Assembly: GCF_003349955.1 (NCBI RefSeq)
Contig: NZ_QLKQ01000035.1
Coordinates: 1-64,000 of the forward strand
Reading direction: 5' to 3'
Length of the DNA stretch: 64,000 bases
Origin: Azospirillum brasilense
Lineage (GTDB): Bacteria > Pseudomonadota > Alphaproteobacteria > Azospirillales > Azospirillaceae
Each line of letters begins with the position of its first letter. The stretch's first letter is position 1. A program made the position numbers and the translations under genes. The notes under the pieces are model-generated. The model worked only from the letters and a program-made list of their open reading frames with translations. It ran no database searches and was not told the origin of the DNA. This document shows, one piece after another, positions 35,501 to 44,142 of this stretch.

Positions 35501-36200
35501 ATTGAATCACCCGAAATCCGAAGGCGAGGTCGCTGTCCTGTGGCAGAAGCCCCTCGCCTTCCACGATGGTCCCGTCCAGCTCCACCAGCTCCGGATAGCC
35601 GATCCGGAGCAGCACCCGCAGAGACTGCGTGCCCAGCTCCATGCCCTTCTCGGTGTCGCGCACCGTGAAGTCGACGTAGTACAGCCCCGGAGACGCCAGG
35701 TTGATGGACTCGATCTTGACGGCGCGTTCGGCCCCGCGCGCCAAGGCCTGGACCACCAGTTTCTGGTTGCGCGCCCGGAAGCCCTCGTAGACCTCCGTCG
35801 TCGACCGCCGGGCGACCCAGCCGTCCGTCGGCCGCATCCGCACCTTCATCAGCCCCTCGTCGGCCACCACGCCCTCGCGGATGCGGACATACTGGGCGAC
35901 CCACGCCCGTTCGGTGACCGCGAAGCTGGTGGTCTGCCGCCGCAGGGGCGCCGCCTCGACCACCGCATCCATCGCCGGGGCGACGGTGATCGCGTAGGGG
36001 ATCTTCTCCTTCAGCGGCGTGAGCCGGACAAGCGCCTGACCGAGCGTGATGTTCAGGGCCATCGACAGGCACAGCAGGATGCCGAGAAGGCGGGCGACCC
36101 AGCCGACCACACCGATCCCGTCGCCGCTGTCGTGCTTGTCCCACACCCGCTCGACCGCGACGAGGTTGCTTTCGCTGTTTCGTGAACCGGCGCCGAACAT
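35478..36200 (-). CDS. virB8: VirB8-type inner-membrane protein
   Basis: 240 residues, one membrane helix at about 33-55, then a periplasmic VirB8 domain with TERAWVAQYVRIRE, YEGFRARNQ and YYVDFTVRDTEKG. It nucleates assembly of the secretion channel. Typical length and place in the operon. Confidence 0.9.
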   Translation of the reverse strand: MFGAGSRNSESNLVAVERVWDKHDSGDGIGVVGWVARLLGILLCLSMALNITLGQALVRLTPLKEKIPYAITVAPAMDAVVEAAPLRRQTTSFAVTERAWVAQYVRIREGVVADEGLMKVRMRPTDGWVARRSTTEVYEGFRARNQKLVVQALARGAERAVKIESINLASPGLYYVDFTVRDTEKGMELGTQSLRVLLRIGYPELVELDGTIVEGEGLLPQDSDLAFGFRVIQYDLSRRS

Positions 36201-36214
36201 GAGAACCCCAGACG

Positions 36215-36403
36215 TCAGACGGTGGAAGCCGCGGGCAGGAGCCCGGCCGGCGACCGCGACAATGGCAGTTCGGCGCAGGCGCAGGGGCTGCGTTGCCGGT
36301 CGTCCATGCCGCCGCCGATCCTCTGGCGGGGAAGGTCGACGGACCCGCCGGACGAGCAGCCCGCCAGGATCAGGGCGCACAGCGCCAGCAGCGCGCGTCG
36401 CAT
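36215..36403 (-). CDS. virB7: Small lipoprotein, VirB7-like
   Basis: 62 residues starting MRRALLALCALILAGCSSG: a lipobox LILAGC with the modified cysteine at position 16. Size and location just before virB8 match VirB7, the outer-membrane lipoprotein that binds VirB9. Sequence outside the signal is not conserved enough to prove it. Confidence 0.78.
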   Translation of the reverse strand: MRRALLALCALILAGCSSGGSVDLPRQRIGGGMDDRQRSPCACAELPLSRSPAGLLPAASTV

Positions 36404-37309
36404 TCACGCATCCTCCAGCAGGGGCTTGTAGCCCGGCCCGATGTCCTCCCGGCGCAGAGCCTCTGCCGCGTGGACCCGCAGCAGGGCCGCCAGCAGGCGG
36501 TTCGTCGCCTGGGTCTCCTCCACCAGCCCGATCAGCGCCGCTCCAATGGCCGCGTTCTGCGCCCGTTCGCTCGCCGCGTTGTTCATCCCGTCGCTGAGCT
36601 GGGCCAGGCGCTCGTTTCCGGCCTGACTGCTGGCGATGCCGTGATAGGCGGTGCCCAGACCGTCGAACGCCGCGTTTCTCCCTTCGGCCACCCGTCGGCG
36701 CTGCACCCGTTCGATTCCAGCCAAGTCGGAGCCGGCGGGCGGGGCGAAGCATTGGCGGGAGCGGACGGCTCCATCCGCCGGAGTCTTGAAGACGGTGGAA
36801 GGCTCGCCTTGAAACGCCGTCAGCCCACGCTGCAGGTTGAGCGGCATCGATGCGCCCGACGCGGTCCGCGCCGTTCCACCCAACGCGCCCAGGCTCACCG
36901 CGCCCGCCCCGCCCAGGACGCTCTTCAACATGCTCTGAACCTGAGGCGCGAGATCGGCGACGCTGGAGCCGCGCCCCTGGCCATCGAGCATCTGCGACTG
37001 CAGGGCGCGGGTTTCCGCCAGCTTGTCGAGCACGCCCTTCAAGGTCGCGTTGACACCCTGGACCGACGCATCGACCTGCGGGTCGTAGACCGTCGGCGGG
37101 CAGCACACCGCCTGCGCCGGCTTCGCAAAGAGCGCCGTTGCCCCGACGCCGAGCAGCAGAGCCGGCACGGCCCGCCGACCGACCCCCGCCATGCCGCCTT
37201 GGGGCGGCCCGCCGGCATGGTCTTTCGCCACCTCGTCCCGCGGCTCGCCGGCCGCCCGCATCAACAGGCGGCCCGCGCCGCCGACCGCTCTACGCCACCA
37301 CGCCGTCAT
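36404..37309 (-). CDS. VirB5/TrbJ-like secreted pilus-tip protein (probable)
   Basis: 301 residues. A hydrophobic segment ending AKPAQA (about 45-68), far from the first residue, is followed by CCPPTVYDPQ, and the body is helical with QSMLKSVLGG and SQAGNERLAQLSDGMNN, the last like the tail of VirB5/TrbJ proteins. These minor pilins contact the recipient. The long leader suggests either an internal start near residue 40 (MAGVGRRAV) or a two-part targeting signal. Overlaps virB4 by 4 bases. Confidence 0.72.
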   Translation of the reverse strand: MTAWWRRAVGGAGRLLMRAAGEPRDEVAKDHAGGPPQGGMAGVGRRAVPALLLGVGATALFAKPAQAVCCPPTVYDPQVDASVQGVNATLKGVLDKLAETRALQSQMLDGQGRGSSVADLAPQVQSMLKSVLGGAGAVSLGALGGTARTASGASMPLNLQRGLTAFQGEPSTVFKTPADGAVRSRQCFAPPAGSDLAGIERVQRRRVAEGRNAAFDGLGTAYHGIASSQAGNERLAQLSDGMNNAASERAQNAAIGAALIGLVEETQATNRLLAALLRVHAAEALRREDIGPGYKPLLEDA

Positions 37310-39831
37310 GAGGCCGCCCTCTCCGTTCCGAATTCGTCCAGATACGCGTCGCGCCAATCGACCGGGTCCCAGTCCTTCAAATGCCGCGCCCGCTCGACGC
37401 ACCCGACGTCGGAGGCGAAGCAGCAGGCCAAGTCTCCCAGAGCGGCCGTCGAGAATTCGAGCACCGCCGACTCCCCGGCGTTCGGTTTCTTGAGAAGGAC
37501 CGGGTGCTCCATGTGGTCATAGCTGCGGTCCGACCCGTCCACGAAGGCGAACTCCTCCGGCGTCAGCCACTCCTCGTAGTCCGCGTACTTCGCCCCGCGG
37601 TCGGGATGGAAGATCCACGTTGCCGTCTGCGACCGCATGATCTTCGGCAGGTTGGGGTGGATCTCCGACAGGGACGACGGCCGCTGCCAGAGCGTCATCA
37701 CCGCGATGAAGTCCTTTCGCACCTGCTGCATCCAGTCGATGCCGTTCTTCAGGAATTCGTCGCTGCTCCACAGCGCCGCGGTCTCGTCGATCAGGATGAT
37801 TCCGCCGCGGCCTTCCCGGCGCACGCGCTCCGTCACCAGATAGGCCACATCCTCGACCAGCGGGGGCGCCAGCACCGGGTCCTTCAGGACGGTGGTGAAG
37901 TCGAAGGCGAGCAGGTCGCTCTCACCGATCGGCACGCGCTCGGTGCCCGAGAACACCGATCCGTAGGTCCCGCCGGGAAGCCAACGCTGCATCTGGGTGA
38001 AGGCCGGCGAGCCGGGATCGAACCCCGCCTCCACCACCGTGGCCAGAGTCCGTTCGTCCATCGGCGTGCCGGCGCTTTCCATGCGCACGAGCGCGTTGAC
38101 CGCCTTCTGGTACATGCGCTCGCTGTCGGGATCCGACAGGCCGGTGAGCAGCCGGAACAGCTTCGCCAGATGGGCGCGCACCGCGGTGGTCGGCGGACGC
38201 TGCAGCGGCTGAAGCTGCGCGTCCGTTTCCCCGCCCGGGCGATCCGACAGCAAGCTGACGTAGCGCCCGCCGCACATCGTCGTGGCGACATACTGGCCGA
38301 ACCGCGAATCGAACAGGGTGGCGATCAGTCCCGGGAAGTGCTCCAGGGCGCCGATCACCAGAAGATCGGCCACCGTCGTCTTGCCCGACCCCGTGCGCCC
38401 GAAGATGATGGTGTGGGCGAGCGCGTCGCGCTTGGCCGTCTCGTGAAGGTTGACGTAGTAGGGCGTTCCGGACGCGGTCAGAGCGCGCAAGATCCAGCTG
38501 TCGCCGGCGCCGCTCCCCCACCCCGAGCGGGGAAGCCCGGCCTTCGGCGTTTCGAAGACCACGAGGTCGGCGACGTTCTGGCAAACGGCGCGAACCTCGC
38601 GGATGAAGCTCCAGTCTTCCCATCCGGGCAGCATCGACCACCACAGCACCCCGGCCAGGTCCCGCTCGACCACGGTTTCCGCATGGAAGGTCTGGAACAC
38701 CGCCTCAACCTGCTTCTGGACGCGGGCCGCTTCGTCCGGGCTGTCGCCGAAGGCGAAAACGGTCAGGGCATGGCGGACCAGCCGCTCCCGTTCCCGGGAA
38801 TTCGGCGCGATCATTTCCTTGACCTCCAGGAACTCGGCCGCCGCCTGCTGGGACACCCAGGTCGAGGCGGCGCCGCGTTCGAGCTGGTCCAGCGTGAACG
38901 TCCCTCCCATCTCCGAATGCACATAGGCGGCGTTGAGCACCAGCAGCTCGCCGTCCAACGCCTGCAGCCGAGCGACCAGCTCCTCGGGCGTCGCCCCGCC
39001 CCAGCTGCTGAGGGTGATCACCTGCGCGTAAGCCTTGCTCTGGCCATGGGAATGGATCATCAGGCCGCTGTCGGGGTTCAGGTCGACCGAATCCACCGCG
39101 ACCAGCCGCGCCACGTCCAGGCGTCCGACCGGCGACGGCCGCGTCACCCGGCTGACCAGATGCCCCCAGAATTCGAGCAGGGTGCTGGCCGGATGGCTTC
39201 CCTCCTCCAGGCCCGCCTCGCCCAGATCCATGGGCTGGAAATCCTCCAGCGCCTTCCACACCTGGGCGCGCGCGCTCTCGAGCCGGGCGCGCGCGTCGTC
39301 GCCGTTGCCGCGCACGCTGAGCACGACGACGTGGCGGTTGCGGTAGGCGCGTTTGAACTGCGCCTCCCACCGCCCAACCACCCGGCTGCGCAGCGCCAGC
39401 CCCGCCGCGTTGCCGCGGGCGGGCCTACGCTGCGGCGGCGATGCCGGGACGCGCTGCCGCAGGTCGAAGACGCGGACATGCACGTCGATCTCGGACAGGA
39501 GCTGGAACATCTGCCGGCGCCGGTCGCGCCGCTCGTAGCGGACCTCCTCGTTGGCGCCGGAATAGTCGAAGCCGGCGAGCTCGATCGCGACGCTGAGCGT
39601 GCCGTTGCGGCTGCGCAGCGTCCGGCCGTCGGACAGGATCTTGTCGAACAGCACATACTCGCTGAGCTTCGTCCGCCGCAGCGGCGGCACGGCCAGCCGC
39701 CCGAGAGGCGGCACCAGGGCGATGCCCAACCCGACGGCGATGCCGACGACCGACACCCAGGTCGCTGCGACTTCCCACCAGGAACTCCCTCCGCGGAGCA
39801 GGTCGTCCAGGGCGGCCAGCGAGACGCTCAT
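37306..39831 (-). CDS. virB4: VirB4-type conjugation ATPase
   Basis: 841 residues. A membrane helix lies near residues 22-50 and the Walker A motif GRTGSGKT at 478-485, followed downstream by IILIDETAALW as Walker B and LWQRPSSL. VirB4 supplies energy for pilus building and transfer. Standard length. The true start is the ATG at 39831; the frame is open further but runs into virB3. Confidence 0.93.
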   Translation of the reverse strand: MSVSLAALDDLLRGGSSWWEVAATWVSVVGIAVGLGIALVPPLGRLAVPPLRRTKLSEYVLFDKILSDGRTLRSRNGTLSVAIELAGFDYSGANEEVRYERRDRRRQMFQLLSEIDVHVRVFDLRQRVPASPPQRRPARGNAAGLALRSRVVGRWEAQFKRAYRNRHVVVLSVRGNGDDARARLESARAQVWKALEDFQPMDLGEAGLEEGSHPASTLLEFWGHLVSRVTRPSPVGRLDVARLVAVDSVDLNPDSGLMIHSHGQSKAYAQVITLSSWGGATPEELVARLQALDGELLVLNAAYVHSEMGGTFTLDQLERGAASTWVSQQAAAEFLEVKEMIAPNSRERERLVRHALTVFAFGDSPDEAARVQKQVEAVFQTFHAETVVERDLAGVLWWSMLPGWEDWSFIREVRAVCQNVADLVVFETPKAGLPRSGWGSGAGDSWILRALTASGTPYYVNLHETAKRDALAHTIIFGRTGSGKTTVADLLVIGALEHFPGLIATLFDSRFGQYVATTMCGGRYVSLLSDRPGGETDAQLQPLQRPPTTAVRAHLAKLFRLLTGLSDPDSERMYQKAVNALVRMESAGTPMDERTLATVVEAGFDPGSPAFTQMQRWLPGGTYGSVFSGTERVPIGESDLLAFDFTTVLKDPVLAPPLVEDVAYLVTERVRREGRGGIILIDETAALWSSDEFLKNGIDWMQQVRKDFIAVMTLWQRPSSLSEIHPNLPKIMRSQTATWIFHPDRGAKYADYEEWLTPEEFAFVDGSDRSYDHMEHPVLLKKPNAGESAVLEFSTAALGDLACCFASDVGCVERARHLKDWDPVDWRDAYLDEFGTERAAS

Positions 39832-40163
39832 GGATCGGCTCCTATGAGTCCGCGCCGCATCAGGATCATGCGGGGGCGCGAGGCCGGAGACATCGGCGCG
39901 CGGGGATCGAAGCGGGCGCGCCACACCGCGACGATGTGGCGGTCGCGTCGGAAGCAGCGCGCGAAATAGAGGTGCATGCCGATGCACAGCACCGCCGTCA
40001 GCTCGGTCCGCACCAGCGTGCCGTCGGCCAGGCCGACGGCAACCCCGGCGACCGTGCCGGCGACGATGTTCAGGCACCACAGCTGGAGGGGCACCCAGAG
40101 CATGTGGAGCGGATAGGCGACCGCCGTGTACACCGGGGTCGTCAGGCGCCGGGCCGCGGCCAT
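39828..40163 (-). CDS. virB3: VirB3-type inner-membrane protein
   Basis: 111 residues with two adjacent hydrophobic segments (about 18-50 and 53-70) followed by a positively charged tail. It matches VirB3/TrbD in size, topology and place between virB2 and virB4, which it overlaps by 4 bases. Confidence 0.85.
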   Translation of the reverse strand: MAAARRLTTPVYTAVAYPLHMLWVPLQLWCLNIVAGTVAGVAVGLADGTLVRTELTAVLCIGMHLYFARCFRRDRHIVAVWRARFDPRAPMSPASRPRMILMRRGLIGADP

Positions 40164-40168
40164 CGCCG

Positions 40169-40522
40169 TTACTTGATCGGCGTGTAGGTGCCGACCGACG
40201 ACGCGTCGGACAAGCCGCCCAATCCGAAGACATAGTTGATCAGCAGCGGAGCTGACGCGACCAGCATGATTCCGGCCACCACGCTTGCCAGGAAAACGAA
40301 GTCGAATTTCTTGAAGTAGGCCTTCACCGCGGCGACCACGAGCCCGCCGAACCCGAGCATTCGCACCACCCAGATCGCGAAGTTTGTGACCGCATTGCCC
40401 GCGCTGACCGTCGGTGCGAACGGGTCCGCGGTCACTGCGAACGCCGCGGACGGCAAAGCCACGGTGATCAGGATCACCAGAGCGGCCATGGACGCATGGC
40501 GATCAGGAAAACGCTCGTTCAT
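40169..40522 (-). CDS. virB2: VirB2-type pilin
   Basis: 117 residues with a long signal peptide (to about residue 30, ending SAAFA) and two hydrophobic helices (about 48-68 and 75-98), the layout of VirB2/TrbC pilins that form the conjugative pilus. First gene of the minus-strand virB operon. Its promoter is likely the 38-bp element at 40562-40599. Confidence 0.85.
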   Translation of the reverse strand: MNERFPDRHASMAALVILITVALPSAAFAVTADPFAPTVSAGNAVTNFAIWVVRMLGFGGLVVAAVKAYFKKFDFVFLASVVAGIMLVASAPLLINYVFGLGGLSDASSVGTYTPIK

Positions 40523-40561
40523 GAGAGGGACACCTGTGCAGAAGAATGGAAGGTGCCCCAG

Positions 40562-40599
40562 AGCCTACGGAGGTGCGTCGCCGGGTTTCGAGCACCGGC
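40562..40599 (-). promoter_or_regulatory. Shared 38-bp promoter element (copy A, virB2)
   Basis: Read on the minus strand: GCCGGTGCTCGAAA at one end and CTCCGTAGGCT at the other. The last six bases (TAGGCT) fit the -10 pattern TAnnnT. It ends 39 bases before the virB2 start codon. Seven more copies of this bipartite element occur in the window. Confidence 0.75.
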
Positions 40600-40616
40600 G
40601 ATGCGTTTTTTTCCGC

Positions 40617-42497
40617 TCATCGCTCCACGTCGCGGGACCGACGGCGCCGGATCGGTTCCGGCATCGCATCCGGACCGGCAGGGGTTGCGCCAAGCTCCCG
40701 CAGCACGGCAGCGGGCTCAAGCGGTGCCGGCCCGGAGATCCGCGCCACCACGGCACACCGCTCCTCCGCCCGATCGAGTTCGCGCCGCGCGCGCCGGCGG
40801 CGGGCGGTGTCGGCGTCCGGCTCCATCATCTCCAACAGCATCACGCGCCCCCGCGCCGCCTCCCGCTCGTCGCCGCGCCGCTCGCCTTCGCGGGCGATGG
40901 CCTCGGCCGGCGACATCCGCCCGGCACGAAGGGCATCCGCGTCGGCGGCGCGTTCGTTGTGGTGCGCTTCGACCCGCCGGCGGGCATGGTCGGCCGCCGC
41001 GCGCGCCGCTGTCCAGCCCGCGGCCCGCACCGCCGCGGCAGCTTCCGCCGCGTCGGGCGCGCGGGCCTCGTCCCCGAGCAGGCCGAGCAACCGCGACGCT
41101 TCGGAAAATGCGGAAGCGGCCAGCTCCTGGCGGCCGTCGGCGAGCGTGGCGGCAGCGCGCGCCCACGCCGCGCGCCGCCGCGCGCGAAGCGCCGGATCGG
41201 GGCGGCGTTCGATCTCGTCCAGGCGGTCGAGGGCACGGACGAGACGTTCCGCCGCCTCCGCCGGCACGCCGGGGGACCCGGAAAGGATCGCCGCCCGGCC
41301 GCGCCGCCCGTTGGCGCGGCTCGCCGTCTCGACACGCTCGTTCACCGCGGCGCGCAGCGCGTTGACCACGCCGGCCGCCGTCGGCACGCCGGCCCGCTCC
41401 AGGGCCGAGCGTCCCGGTCCGAGATGCACGCCGGGCAGGGTCGCCTCGCCGCGCTCGGCGTAGGAGCGGGCGTCGAACCGCCGGCCGACAAGCGGCCGTC
41501 CGTCCGCCCGCCGCCGCTCGTCGGCGGCGTCGAGATGGCGGTTGATCGTCGCCGCCGACCGCTCGCGCAATTCGCGGACCCAGGACGGCCCGCGCGCCGT
41601 CCGGTCCTTGCGCGCGGCGAAGGTCCAGGCGTGGGAGGCGGTGCGTTCCGCCGGGCGTTCGCTCCACAGCGCGTGCAGATGAATGTTGCGCGGATCGGAC
41701 CCGGCCTCGATGTCCGGGCGGTGAACCGCGGCGTGATGGGGCAGCCCCCGCTCGGCGAGGGGCCGCATCAGGTCGCGGGCGAGCGCCGCCAGCTCGTCGC
41801 CGTCCAGCTCGTGGGGCAAGGCGATGATGGCGCGGTTCTGGACGCAGCCGTCCACGCGCTCCCGCGCCTCCACCGCGTCCCAGAAGGCGGCGCGTTCGTC
41901 GGCGTCGTCGCCGATGGTGCCGAAGCTGATCAGCACTCCGTCGCCGTCGGCCATCAATTCCGCAACACGCTCATCCTGCGGCAGGTCGGCGCGCTCGACA
42001 TAGCGCTGGAACGACGCCGCCGCTCCGGCGCGCACCCGACCGCGGCTGGTTCGCGCCGCTCCGCCGCTCTTGCGCTGGATCGCCGGGCCCAGCGTGCGCG
42101 CCGCCGCGGCGAACTGGGCCTCGGGAACGTACCAGCTCCGCGCCTTGCGGTCGTAGGCGCCGCCCGCCGCCTGCAGGTCGCGGACCCGTCCGCGCTTCGC
42201 CTTCACATAGACCCGGCCGCGGCGTGCCTCCGTCTCCTTCGGCGAGAGGCCACCGCTTCCCGACGGCGGCCGCTTCGACACCGACGACACCCGGATGTGG
42301 AGCGGTTCGACGCGCGGTGGCGGTCCGCTCCGGCCGCGGGGAGCCGGCAGCAGGAGGGATCGCAGGCCGACCTTGAAGTAGCGTCCCGTCGCCAGCCCGC
42401 GCTCCACCGCGTCGCCTTCGTCCAGCCGCCCGGACCGGTGCCGGTCGTCCCATTCGGCTTCGCCGATCAATGCCAACGCCTTCGCGAACGTCACCAT
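40617..42497 (-). CDS. MobA/MobL-family relaxase with DUF5710-like domain
   Basis: 626 residues. Residues about 75-135 resemble a DUF5710-type module (AGGAYDRKARSWYVP). The relaxase core follows, with IIALPHELDGDELA and the metal-binding triad H273-L-H275 within DPRNIHLHALW, preceded by a conserved VHRPD histidine. A candidate tyrosine is in SFQRYVE. The C-terminal half is a long Ala/Arg-rich helical region. It nicks the transfer origin and leads the strand into the recipient. ATG 42497 is chosen because the domain begins soon after; further upstream the frame crosses a regulatory region. Confidence 0.8.
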   Translation of the reverse strand: MVTFAKALALIGEAEWDDRHRSGRLDEGDAVERGLATGRYFKVGLRSLLLPAPRGRSGPPPRVEPLHIRVSSVSKRPPSGSGGLSPKETEARRGRVYVKAKRGRVRDLQAAGGAYDRKARSWYVPEAQFAAAARTLGPAIQRKSGGAARTSRGRVRAGAAASFQRYVERADLPQDERVAELMADGDGVLISFGTIGDDADERAAFWDAVEARERVDGCVQNRAIIALPHELDGDELAALARDLMRPLAERGLPHHAAVHRPDIEAGSDPRNIHLHALWSERPAERTASHAWTFAARKDRTARGPSWVRELRERSAATINRHLDAADERRRADGRPLVGRRFDARSYAERGEATLPGVHLGPGRSALERAGVPTAAGVVNALRAAVNERVETASRANGRRGRAAILSGSPGVPAEAAERLVRALDRLDEIERRPDPALRARRRAAWARAAATLADGRQELAASAFSEASRLLGLLGDEARAPDAAEAAAAVRAAGWTAARAAADHARRRVEAHHNERAADADALRAGRMSPAEAIAREGERRGDEREAARGRVMLLEMMEPDADTARRRRARRELDRAEERCAVVARISGPAPLEPAAVLRELGATPAGPDAMPEPIRRRRSRDVER

Positions 42498-42872
42498 GCC
42501 TGTCGTCCTTACCCTTCGCCATCTTGGTGCCGTGGCTGCTCGATGCGCCGCCTGGTGATCGCCGGACCAGCCGAATAGGACGCGGTGGGCGCCTAGCACT
42601 GGACAAGTGAACACCCAACATTTTTCAGCCATTTCCGGAAACGTTTCCGGAAATGGTGAGTGGCATTTCCGGAAACGCGCCTTTGTATGACAATGGCTAA
42701 TTGCGCAAACACCTCTTCCCTGACATTACACATGACGGCCTTTTAGAGGGCGTTCATGGTGTTTCCGGAAATGCTTTAAGCCCTGTCACGACAGACAAGT
42801 CACGGCGTGTTCCGCCGGGAGTTGGGGGTGGCCATCGGCTCGGCGCCGACATGCGGCATGCGGTTCGACGCC
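42498..42872. other. Relaxase-upstream region, candidate oriT
   Basis: About 375 bases without a gene between the relaxase gene (minus) and the plus-strand gene that follows. It holds the TTTCCGGAAA sites (listed separately) and TTGCGCAA, an 8-bp palindrome near 42700. In MOBQ/MobA plasmids the transfer origin usually lies in such a gap next to the relaxase gene; no nick-site consensus was recognised with confidence. Confidence 0.45.
42631..42771. promoter_or_regulatory. Four TTTCCGGAAA sites, one pair a perfect 24-bp palindrome
   Basis: TTTCCGGAAA occurs at 42632, 42644, 42666 and 42762. The first two are fused into a perfect 24-bp palindrome (42631-42654) made of ATTTCCGGAAAC and its inverse. 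Centre distances are 12, 22 and 96 bases. This is the pattern of a cooperative dimer-binding operator, sitting between the divergent relaxase and plus-strand genes. Confidence 0.7.
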
Positions 42873-42910
42873 GCCGGTGCTCGAACACGGAGGTCGCATG
42901 TCCGTAGCCT
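42873..42910 (+). promoter_or_regulatory. Shared 38-bp promoter element (copy C)
   Basis: GCCGGTGCTCGAA at one end and GTCCGTAGCCT at the other, 38 bases in total. It overlaps the ATG at 42898 of the gene listed next, so if this is a promoter the real start is further downstream (42938 or 43069). Confidence 0.65.
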
Positions 42911-43584
42911 GTCCGGGTTTCACCGAGGAGGGCGCCGATGCCGCGATTTCGCTTCTGCATGACACGTATTACACGGTCGGCGCCGATGACCGCCGGAGTG
43001 CGGTGGGTGCCCCGGGACGACGCGCTCGACGGACGCCGTCGGCCACGCCCCGACAGGTTTGGCGCGTGATGGGCGATCGGCTTCTGTCCAAGAACGCCGC
43101 ACGCATCCGGCGATGCCGCACACGGATGAAAGCCGGCGGGCTTGTGCGTTTCGAAGGAGCGGTTTGGCCGGATGACCGCTCCTTGCTTGCGGACCTGATC
43201 GGGCGTCTGCGCAACGCTCCGGAGGATCGCGAGTTTCGTGACCGCCTGCGCCGCATGCTGGGCGCCGGCTTCGGGGACGAGAACACTCGTGCCGATCACG
43301 CCGGAGTTCCCGCGAGGTTTTCGGCAACACCGTTGGACGGCGGCGATGGCGAGGAATCCCTGCGCAACGGGCGTCACACCGGGGGCCGGCATGAAGGCGA
43401 CGCGATGGAGCGAAGGGGCGCGGTTGAGCGGCGGCGCGGTTCGGTGGAAGGGGCGGCGGCGGGGCAGCCGCCCAGCACCGATCAGATGAACTTTGCGCGC
43501 AGGATTGCAGAGCGTCGCGGCCTGTCCGTGCCGGATGGTCTCGACCGGGCGGAAATGAGCGCATGGATCAACGCCAACCGATGA
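42898..43584 (+). CDS. Hypothetical protein with winged-helix-like middle
   Basis: 228 residues if started at ATG 42898 (ribosome binding site GGAGGT). The middle RQVWRVMGDRLLSKNAARIRR and RMKAGGLVRFEGAVW resemble a DNA-binding wing. The tail (after about 150) is Gly/Arg-rich and ends in a short helix. The 5' part is uncertain: a better ribosome binding site (GAGGAGGGC) precedes an ATG at 42938 in another frame, whose 43-codon product (MPRFRFCMTR...) ends at 43069 with TGATG, coupling to an in-frame ATG at 43069. No family recognised. Confidence 0.6.
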   Translation: MSVACPGFTEEGADAAISLLHDTYYTVGADDRRSAVGAPGRRARRTPSATPRQVWRVMGDRLLSKNAARIRRCRTRMKAGGLVRFEGAVWPDDRSLLADLIGRLRNAPEDREFRDRLRRMLGAGFGDENTRADHAGVPARFSATPLDGGDGEESLRNGRHTGGRHEGDAMERRGAVERRRGSVEGAAAGQPPSTDQMNFARRIAERRGLSVPDGLDRAEMSAWINANR

Positions 43585-43603
43585 TGCGCCGCCGCAGCGT
43601 TCC

Positions 43604-43641
43604 GCCGGTGCTCGAAAACACCGGGCACACCTCCGTAGGCT
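43604..43641 (+). promoter_or_regulatory. Shared 38-bp promoter element (copy B)
   Basis: GCCGGTGCTCGAAAACACC at one end, CACCTCCGTAGGCT at the other. The first 14 and the last 12 of the 38 bases equal those of copy A, 3 kb away and inverted. It ends 38 bases before the ATG of the AT-hook gene at 43680, which has AAGGAGA as ribosome binding site. Confidence 0.75.
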
Positions 43642-43679
43642 GGCCGGGCATCGGTCAGCACCAAGGAGATATCCGCGAT

Positions 43680-44135
43680 ATGGACATCCGGAACAACGGC
43701 GACGAGACGGGCCAGGAGGACGATCGTCCGAGCGGCGGCACGCTCATGGACCGGCCGCGTCAGGGGCGTGGCCGGCCACCGAAGAACCGTGAGGAAGACG
43801 CAGACAAGGAGGTGATGGGAATCGATCTCGACGGCGACGAACCGGCCGACGGGCGCGAGCGTGCCGTTTACCGCACCAGCCGCCGCGTTCGGAAACTCGC
43901 GGATGAGCTGGCGCAGTTCCGCGACACGTTGCGCCAGGCCCGCGACGATCAGCGCAAGGCCATGGACGAGCTGCAGGCCGAACGTGACCGCCGGCGCGAC
44001 GCGCATCGCCTGCAGGCCGCGGCCCTCTGCGAGGATGTCGGGATCAGCGCGGATCTGCTGCTCCGCCTCGCGGCGGCCAAAAGGGCCGGCGATGCGCAGC
44101 TGGTGGCGGATCTCACCCGGCAACTGGTGGGATGA
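43680..44135 (+). CDS. AT-hook and coiled-coil protein
   Basis: 151 residues. RQGRGRPPKNRE near residue 28 carries the core of an AT-hook (RGRPPK), a minor-groove DNA-binding motif. Residues about 70-120 are a highly charged coiled coil (LADELAQFRDTLRQARDDQ). A short helical tail follows. Located between relaxase and virB6 under copy B; a relaxosome accessory or transfer regulator is plausible. No family recognised. A frame start at 43563 is rejected because it precedes the promoter. Confidence 0.75.
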   Translation: MDIRNNGDETGQEDDRPSGGTLMDRPRQGRGRPPKNREEDADKEVMGIDLDGDEPADGRERAVYRTSRRVRKLADELAQFRDTLRQARDDQRKAMDELQAERDRRRDAHRLQAAALCEDVGISADLLLRLAAAKRAGDAQLVADLTRQLVG

Positions 44136-44142
44136 CGGCGCC

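Noticed and set aside
37381..39969. 862-codon plus-strand frame opposite virB4
   Set aside because: VirB4 motifs are on the minus strand; the plus frame has none and no start signal.
43563..43679. N-terminal extension of the AT-hook protein
   Set aside because: The extension would cross promoter copy B; the ATG at 43680 has a good ribosome binding site.
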